Source of the DNA: Candidatus Omnitrophota bacterium
GTDB taxonomy: Bacteria > Ratteibacteria > UBA8468 > B48-G9 > DTJG01
Assembly: GCA_023819255.1 (NCBI GenBank)
Contig: JAMWBU010000019.1
Location: forward strand, 1 to 36,707
Direction of reading: 5' to 3'
Length of the DNA stretch: 36,707 bases
Of the stretch, positions 32,487 to 36,707 are shown piece after piece. The notes under the pieces were generated by a model. The model was not told the origin of the DNA, did not search any database, and saw nothing but the letters and a program-made list of their open reading frames with translations. Made by a program: the position numbers and the translations under genes. Within the stretch, counting starts at the first letter, position 1, and each line of letters begins with the position of its first letter.

Positions 32487-32548
32487 GGCTTTGCCTGCCT
32501 TAAGGCGGGCGAGCCACTGGGGCGGGTTTCTGCCGGTCAGGGCAGAAA
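32487..32548. repeat. GC-rich double hairpin, REP-like
   Basis: Two palindromes stand side by side in a GC-rich island. The first is GGCT plus GCCTGCC (32487-32499), loop TTAA, then GGCGGGC plus AGCC (32504-32515): 11 pairs with a small internal loop. The second is TTTCTGCC (32527-32534) with GGCAGAAA (32541-32548), a perfect 8-base stem. Its base content differs sharply from the surrounding genome. It resembles intergenic palindromic repeats, but no second copy occurs in this window. Confidence 0.4.
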
Positions 32549-32556
32549 TTCTTGTT

Positions 32557-32577
32557 CGAAAAAGGTTCGCTTTTTTT
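32557..32577 (+). terminator. Weak terminator after the tRNA pair
   Basis: CGAA and TTCG form a short 4-base stem around AAAGG, followed by C and seven T residues (32571-32577). The T run is good but the stem is short. It may work together with the hairpins just upstream. Confidence 0.3.
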
Positions 32578-32698
32578 GTTCAGTAAGCAATCGTAAGCTA
32601 TAAATTCATTTTGTCGATTTAATCCTTGAGCCGGATGGTCTTTTATATTTTCTGTTTTGAGAAGGGATAATTAAATAAAAATGTAGTGTTTCCAAAAT

Positions 32699-32723
32699 GA
32701 TTCAGCCATTTCCCTGCTGAATC
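32699..32723 (-). terminator. Hairpin after the MgtA-type ATPase gene
   Basis: GATTCAGC and GCTGAATC form a perfect 8-base stem with a 9-base loop; read on the minus strand it is followed by ATTTTG. A second 5-base hairpin (CCAGT/ACTGG, 32723-32737) adjoins it. It lies 34 bases past the ATPase stop codon, so it probably ends that transcript. Confidence 0.4.
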
Positions 32724-32756
32724 CAGTATCTGACTGGTTACTTCAAAAACAATTTT

Positions 32757-35327
32757 TTATTCATAGCCATATCTTTTTATAAACCATTCTTTTACGCTCT
32801 GAACCAAAAAAAGATAAGTTATGATAATGGCGACAAGAAAAATAAAGTAAGCGGCTGGTGGAGAGACAAATCCAAAATGATTACCTAAAGGAGTAAATGG
32901 AATTACAAGGCCTATGGTAACAATGTAAATGGAAGCGAATATCAAAAACTGACCCGGCATACTTTCGATAAACGGCTTTTTGCCTGTGCGGATTATATGT
33001 ATTACCAGTGTCTGTGTACAGAGAGATTCAAGAAACCATCCAGTATGAAAAAATGATTCAGAAGCTTTAAAAACAAACAATAATACCCCAAATGTCACAA
33101 AATCGAATATGGAACTGATGGGACCGATTATGACCATAAATCTTTTAATATATCCCACATTCCAGGGCCTTGCTTTCAAGAGGTATTCTTTGTCCACATC
33201 ATCTGCTGGAATAGCAATCTGAGACAGGTCATAAAGAAAATTATTTAAAAGTATCTGAATTGGTAACATCGGTAAAAAGGGTAGAAATATGCTTGCACCA
33301 GTCATACTTAACATATTGCCAAAATTTGAACTCGAGCCCATCTTGATATACTTTAGTATGTTTCCGAATGTTTTTCTTCCTTCCGTAATGCCGTCTTTTA
33401 AAACCATGAGGCTTTTTTTAAGGAGTATAATATCGGCTGACTCCTTGGCAATATCCACGGCATTATTTACTGAAATGCCCACATCCGCAGCTTTTAATGC
33501 TGCTGCGTCATTGATGCCATCTCCTAAATAACCGACAATATGTTTGTTTGCATGTAGTGCCCGGATTACTTTTTCTTTTTGTATCGGCGACAATCTTGCG
33601 AAAACAGAAGTTTTTTTTACTAATTCTTTTAGTTCGGTGTCGCTTGCCTTTTCCACCTGTTTGCCGGTAATAATTCCTTTTACATCAAGTCCGACCTCGC
33701 TACATATTTTCCTGGTTACCAATTCATTGTCTCCGGTTAATACCTTAAATTCTATACCCAATTTTTTTAATGCCTCTATTGTTCTTCTGGCAGTCGGTTT
33801 TGGTGGATCAAGGAAAGCAATGTACCCTTTCAGAATAAGGTTCTGTTCATCGTCTTTTGTGTATTTTTCCCTTGTCTTCTCAAAATCCTTATATGCAATA
33901 GCCAGAACCCTGAATCCATCTGCGCTTAATTCATCGTATTCAGTTTTAAGGTCTGTAAGTACCAATTGATCCATATCCAGTAATTCACCGTCGAGTTCAT
34001 ATTTTGCGCATCTCTTAAAGATTTCCTCCGGAGCGCCCTTTGTAATGATCCTGTGTTTGCCGTTTATTTCCACAACCACTGACATCATTTTCCTTGAAAA
34101 ATCAAATGGTATTTCATCAACCTTTTTGTATTGCTCCACCAGCAATTTTTCATATTCTAATATGGCCCGGTCAAGGATATTCTTAAGCCCGGTCTGATAA
34201 AAGCTGTTAATGTATGCAAATCTTAATACTTCTTCATCGTCCCTTCTAACCACATCGCAATGCTTCTCCAGAACAATTTTATCCAACGTAAGCGTTCCAG
34301 TTTTATCCGTACAAAGTATATCCATAGCTCCGAAGTTTTGAATTGAATTCAGACGTTTAACGATGACGCCCTTTTTAGACATAGCTATCGCGCCTTTGGA
34401 AAGGTTAATCGTAACCAGCATTGGTAGCATTTCCGGGGTGAGACCAACCGCAACTGAAAGAGAAAAAAGCAGCGCCTGAACCATATCTCCTTTTTTGAAG
34501 AAGGCATTTATAGCAAATATTACAAGCACCAGAATCAGCATTGCTCTAATCATCAGCCATGTAAATTCTCGGATGCCCCTATCAAAACCGCTTTCAATAG
34601 TTATCGTGGCAAGTTTACTGGAAAGTTCTCCAAATTGTGTCGCAAGACCGGTCTTCGCTACCACTCCTGAGGCGGTTCCGCTTACAACGGTCGAGCCCAT
34701 AAAAACGATATTGTTTAACTCTGCGGGAACACCGTTTTTTTGTTTTGCCGGTTCATCTGTTTTTTCAACAGGGAAGGATTCTCCAGTTAACGCTGCTTGA
34801 TTAATAAATAAATCCTTACAGGATATGATTCGTAAATCTGCCGGGATTATGTCGCCGGCAGATAGATAAACAACATCACCCGGCACTATTTCCCTTATTT
34901 TTATTTCTTTCGGTTTGCCATTGCGGTAAACTGTGGCGGTAGCGCGCACCATTTCGCTAAGCCGCTCTGCTTCCTTTCCAGCGCGATACTCCTGTATAAA
35001 AGACAAAAATACGCTCATTATGGCCATCAGGATAACCAGACTCGCGTTTACCTTCTCGCCAAAGAAGAGAGAAAAGCCGGCTATGATTAAAAGAACAATT
35101 ACGAGGGGATTGAAAAATTTGGAGATAATCTGAAAAATGATAGTCCTTTTTTTCTTTCTTGAGGGTTCGTTATAACCATATTCCTTCAGGCGAATTTCTG
35201 CTTCATCTTCGGTTAACCCTTTTTGAGAAGTTCTAAGTTTCCTGAAAAGGACATCAGGAGCACAGCCAGCATAATCAAAATCCCAGTTCTGAGGCTTCTT
35301 TTTTTTATTCAGGGCAAACATTTTCAT
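32757..35327 (-). CDS. mgtA: Magnesium-translocating P-type ATPase (MgtA-like)
   Basis: This P3B-type ATPase imports magnesium across the inner membrane. It has 856 residues, slightly shorter than E. coli MgtA. It has the N-terminal cation-ATPase segment (about 20-75), the actuator motif LTGES, the phosphorylation site DKTGTLT with Asp341, the hinge GDGINDAAALKAADVGISV, and hydrophobic helices including SNFGNMLSMTGASIFLPFLPMLPIQILLNNFLYDLSQ, typical of the magnesium group rather than calcium pumps. The weak start site GGAT lies 4 bases before ATG 35327; a second Met is at codon 3. The leader is about 150 bases if the promoter at 35482-35510 is used, and holds an inverted repeat. Confidence 0.92.
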   Translation of the reverse strand: MKMFALNKKKKPQNWDFDYAGCAPDVLFRKLRTSQKGLTEDEAEIRLKEYGYNEPSRKKKRTIIFQIISKFFNPLVIVLLIIAGFSLFFGEKVNASLVILMAIMSVFLSFIQEYRAGKEAERLSEMVRATATVYRNGKPKEIKIREIVPGDVVYLSAGDIIPADLRIISCKDLFINQAALTGESFPVEKTDEPAKQKNGVPAELNNIVFMGSTVVSGTASGVVAKTGLATQFGELSSKLATITIESGFDRGIREFTWLMIRAMLILVLVIFAINAFFKKGDMVQALLFSLSVAVGLTPEMLPMLVTINLSKGAIAMSKKGVIVKRLNSIQNFGAMDILCTDKTGTLTLDKIVLEKHCDVVRRDDEEVLRFAYINSFYQTGLKNILDRAILEYEKLLVEQYKKVDEIPFDFSRKMMSVVVEINGKHRIITKGAPEEIFKRCAKYELDGELLDMDQLVLTDLKTEYDELSADGFRVLAIAYKDFEKTREKYTKDDEQNLILKGYIAFLDPPKPTARRTIEALKKLGIEFKVLTGDNELVTRKICSEVGLDVKGIITGKQVEKASDTELKELVKKTSVFARLSPIQKEKVIRALHANKHIVGYLGDGINDAAALKAADVGISVNNAVDIAKESADIILLKKSLMVLKDGITEGRKTFGNILKYIKMGSSSNFGNMLSMTGASIFLPFLPMLPIQILLNNFLYDLSQIAIPADDVDKEYLLKARPWNVGYIKRFMVIIGPISSIFDFVTFGVLLFVFKASESFFHTGWFLESLCTQTLVIHIIRTGKKPFIESMPGQFLIFASIYIVTIGLVIPFTPLGNHFGFVSPPAAYFIFLVAIIITYLFLVQSVKEWFIKRYGYE

Positions 35328-35350
35328 TTATCCGGGTCGTACAATTATGG

Positions 35351-35386
35351 TATGGCTGTCTTTTTTTCGATTTTTTGACAGCCGTA
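35351..35386 (-). promoter_or_regulatory. Inverted repeat in the leader of the MgtA-type gene
   Basis: TATGGCTGTC (35351-35360) and GACAGCCGTA (35377-35386) pair over 10 positions with one G-T wobble. The 16-base gap between them is nearly pure A/T and itself nearly symmetric. It ends 23 bases before the ATG on the minus strand. It could be an RNA hairpin controlling ribosome access or a protein-binding site. I do not see a known magnesium riboswitch (M-box) around it. Confidence 0.4.
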
Positions 35387-35398
35387 TTCAACAAAAAG

Positions 35399-35601
35399 TT
35401 ATTTTCTTGATAAAAACTCTTTTAATTCCTTTATTTCTTGATTTTTTTGCCACCAGGATAGGATTGATTGCTTAACCTTTCATTGTAATGCAACATCGCG
35501 GATTCGTCAAACGATTTTTTCTAAAACCCTGTGCTTTGAGAAAATCCAGTATTTCACAATATAGAGATGTAAAAATGTTTTTGACGAGTGCACCTGACGC
35601 G
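35399..35601 (-). pseudogene. Possible gene remnant with two frameshifts
   Basis: Read on the minus strand, three consecutive short frames look protein-like: one holding LYCEILDFLKAQGFRK, one holding ESAMLHYNERL, and one holding SILSWWQKNQEIKELKEFL and ending in TAA at 35399-35401. One missing A in the run near 35517-35522, and another near 35473, would join them into a single chain of about 66 residues. I recognise no family, and no proper start codon is visible. AT-rich DNA can be threaded like this by chance, and a good promoter lies within it, so the call is tentative. Confidence 0.28.
35482..35510 (-). promoter_or_regulatory. Promoter of the MgtA-type ATPase gene
   Basis: On the minus strand TTGACG (35510-35505) and TACAAT (35487-35482) are exactly 17 bases apart, each a 5-of-6 match to consensus. 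The predicted start near 35475 gives a leader of about 148 bases before ATG 35327. No open leader peptide longer than four codons starts with ATG just after it. Confidence 0.55.
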
Positions 35602-35606
35602 TCAAA
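35580..35606 (-). terminator. Hairpin at the end of the ABC permease gene
   Basis: TTTGACG (35580-35586) and CGTCAAA (35600-35606) are perfect 7-base arms with a 13-base loop, overlapping the permease stop codon. On the minus strand the stem is followed by AAACATTTTT, a poor T tract, so termination is uncertain. Confidence 0.3.
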
Positions 35607-36393
35607 TTCTTCTTTTTTTTCTCATTTCCGCTCCCAGCATTACAAAAAATGTTATACTTAAAAATGCAACGATCAAGGATGATGTTGAAATATCAAATTT
35701 ATAAGAAATTAACATTCCTGCAATGCTTGCAATAAGTCCTGCGATCCAGCCTCTCAAAATGATTTTGCCTGGCACCTGCGCCGTTAGTTTTCCAATCAAA
35801 GCAGGGATTATCAAAAAGGCAAACACCTGAAGTATGCCTGCTATTTTTATTGAGTTGACAAGCATCAGGGCAAAACTTAGGAAAAACAAAAATTCCCAGA
35901 GGCCAGAACTTTGTTCGCCTTTTGAAAGCGCGAGAAATTTTTCTCTGTAAACAAACTGAAAAGCGCCGATTACTATGTACAGAGTAAACATTGTAAACAA
36001 ATCCTTGCCGGTAATCCAGAGAATGTTGCCATTGAGGATATTTTTTAATTCCTCAAGCCCGTGCGGAGTTCTATCAAGAAAAAGGATGCTTGCGGCAAAT
36101 GAAAAGATGTAAAGAACTCCAATGAAAGCCTCAATATAAACCAGTTTCGCGATTTTCTTTGATAGGGAGAATAAAAATGCGCCTGCAACAGCAAAAACAA
36201 CAGCATAGATGGATTGATATGATTCCTTTCCGAGATAGATCGCTGCTGCCGCGCCAACAGAGATAAACTGAGCAAGCGTCAGGTCGACAAAAATGATTCC
36301 TCTTTCAAGGACATGGACTCCAAAATAGGTATGAAGCAGGATTAAAAGAACGCATCCGATGAATGGAATAGAGAGAAAAGAAATGTTTTCCAT
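35602..36393 (-). CDS. Metal ABC transporter permease (ABC-3 / ZnuB family)
   Basis: This inner-membrane permease of 263 residues belongs to an importer for zinc, manganese or iron. It has about eight hydrophobic segments and the family patterns GVHVLERGIIFVDLTLAQFISVGAAAA and SIKIAGILQVFAFLIIPALIGKL. I chose ATG 36393, which has GGAGG (36405-36401) seven bases upstream; a GTG at 36399 would overlap the previous stop but leaves only one base after the ribosome site. It follows the metal-binding protein gene with a 2-base gap. The ATPase gene is not in the window and may lie beyond the right edge. Confidence 0.88.
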   Translation of the reverse strand: MENISFLSIPFIGCVLLILLHTYFGVHVLERGIIFVDLTLAQFISVGAAAAIYLGKESYQSIYAVVFAVAGAFLFSLSKKIAKLVYIEAFIGVLYIFSFAASILFLDRTPHGLEELKNILNGNILWITGKDLFTMFTLYIVIGAFQFVYREKFLALSKGEQSSGLWEFLFFLSFALMLVNSIKIAGILQVFAFLIIPALIGKLTAQVPGKIILRGWIAGLIASIAGMLISYKFDISTSSLIVAFLSITFFVMLGAEMRKKRRI

Positions 36394-36395
36394 AA

Positions 36396-36707
36396 TCACG
36401 CCTCCGATAGCAGAGAAATGACCTTATCCATAAAAGAAAACCAGTCGTCTGTCTGTGGAAGCGAACCAACATCGTGAGGAACAAGTATTGTTTTAAGTCC
36501 GGTTTTATTTGCGATAAATTCAACCGGTTTTTTGGGACTGTAGACATTAAACAGAATGGCATTCGGCTTTACTCTGTTGGCTGTGTCAATGATTTTTTTT
36601 ATATCTCCTGACGATGGCGGAATGCCTGGCTTCGCTTCAATGCATCCAGCAATCTGGAATCCAAACTCATTCGCAAGATACGAAAAAAGGGTGTGATATG
36701 CGATAAA
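36396..36707 (-). CDS. Metal ABC transporter substrate-binding protein, C-terminal part (ZnuA-like, partial)
   Basis: Only the last 103 codons are in the window; the gene continues past the right edge. The visible part matches the second lobe of ZnuA/PsaA-type proteins: AYHTLFSYLANEFGFQIAG, whose His is a metal ligand in the family, then IEAKPGIPPSSGDIKKII, and near the end TGLKTILVPHDVG. It works in the periplasm, passing metal to the permease encoded next. The metal cannot be told from this part. The stop is TGA at 36396-36398. Confidence 0.82.
   Translation of the reverse strand, partial: FIAYHTLFSYLANEFGFQIAGCIEAKPGIPPSSGDIKKIIDTANRVKPNAILFNVYSPKKPVEFIANKTGLKTILVPHDVGSLPQTDDWFSFMDKVISLLSEA

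Noticed and set aside
32291..32603. Two 70-codon frames over the tRNA genes
   Set aside because: They are read-through of tRNA sequence and the GC-rich hairpins, with no protein features.

Overview
This window is an AT-rich, densely packed stretch of bacterial chromosome (roughly 38-40% G+C by eye). It is mostly housekeeping and biosynthetic genes arranged in tight operons, many joined by ATGA-type overlaps. A lauroyl-acyltransferase-like gene of lipid A synthesis, an outer-membrane-type lipoprotein with a LysM domain, and a bacterial alpha-2-macroglobulin all point to a diderm (Gram-negative) organism. The two-subunit iron-sulfur fumarase suggests an anaerobic or microaerophilic life. DUF4321, DUF502, a DgkA-PAP2 fusion and an unusual tRNA-Arg(GCG) fit a deep-branching, probably uncultured phylum such as Omnitrophota or a relative. 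That placement is inference; no marker gene was compared. I see no insertion sequence, phage or CRISPR array.

Left part, plus strand (1-11335): the end of a TPR-like protein, then a tryptophan operon trpC-trpB2-trpF-trpB-trpA carrying two different tryptophan synthase beta chains. Next is a strong promoter that starts directly at the ATG of an unknown membrane-anchored coiled-coil gene, followed by hom and thrB (threonine branch). A Trk potassium uptake operon follows: two single-domain TrkA proteins, a previously hidden 48-residue membrane protein, TrkH, and an OB-fold membrane protein. miaB and DUF4321 come back on the minus strand and overlap the end of the Trk operon.

Middle part (12875-23345): an MFS transporter, then glutamine-dependent nadE on the minus strand. 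nadE shares a symmetric -10 element with a divergent three-gene envelope operon. That operon encodes a signal-peptide-bearing AMMECR1 protein, a 1700-residue alpha-2-macroglobulin with an intact thioester motif, and a VanW protein. It is the most system-like unit in the window. An LpxL-like acyltransferase converges on it.

Right part (23400-36707): a long plus-strand run hisS-aspS-LysM lipoprotein-phoH-ybeY-dgkA/PAP2-DUF502-recO-fumarase alpha and beta, then tRNA-Arg(GCG) and tRNA-Pro(CGG) two bases apart. On the minus strand are an MgtA-type P-type ATPase with a long leader containing an inverted repeat, a possible gene remnant, and the end of a zinc/manganese-type ABC importer (permease plus partial binding protein). 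No gene-free stretch exceeds 300 bases; the longest, at 32464-32756 and 35328-35601, hold hairpins, a promoter and the possible remnant.
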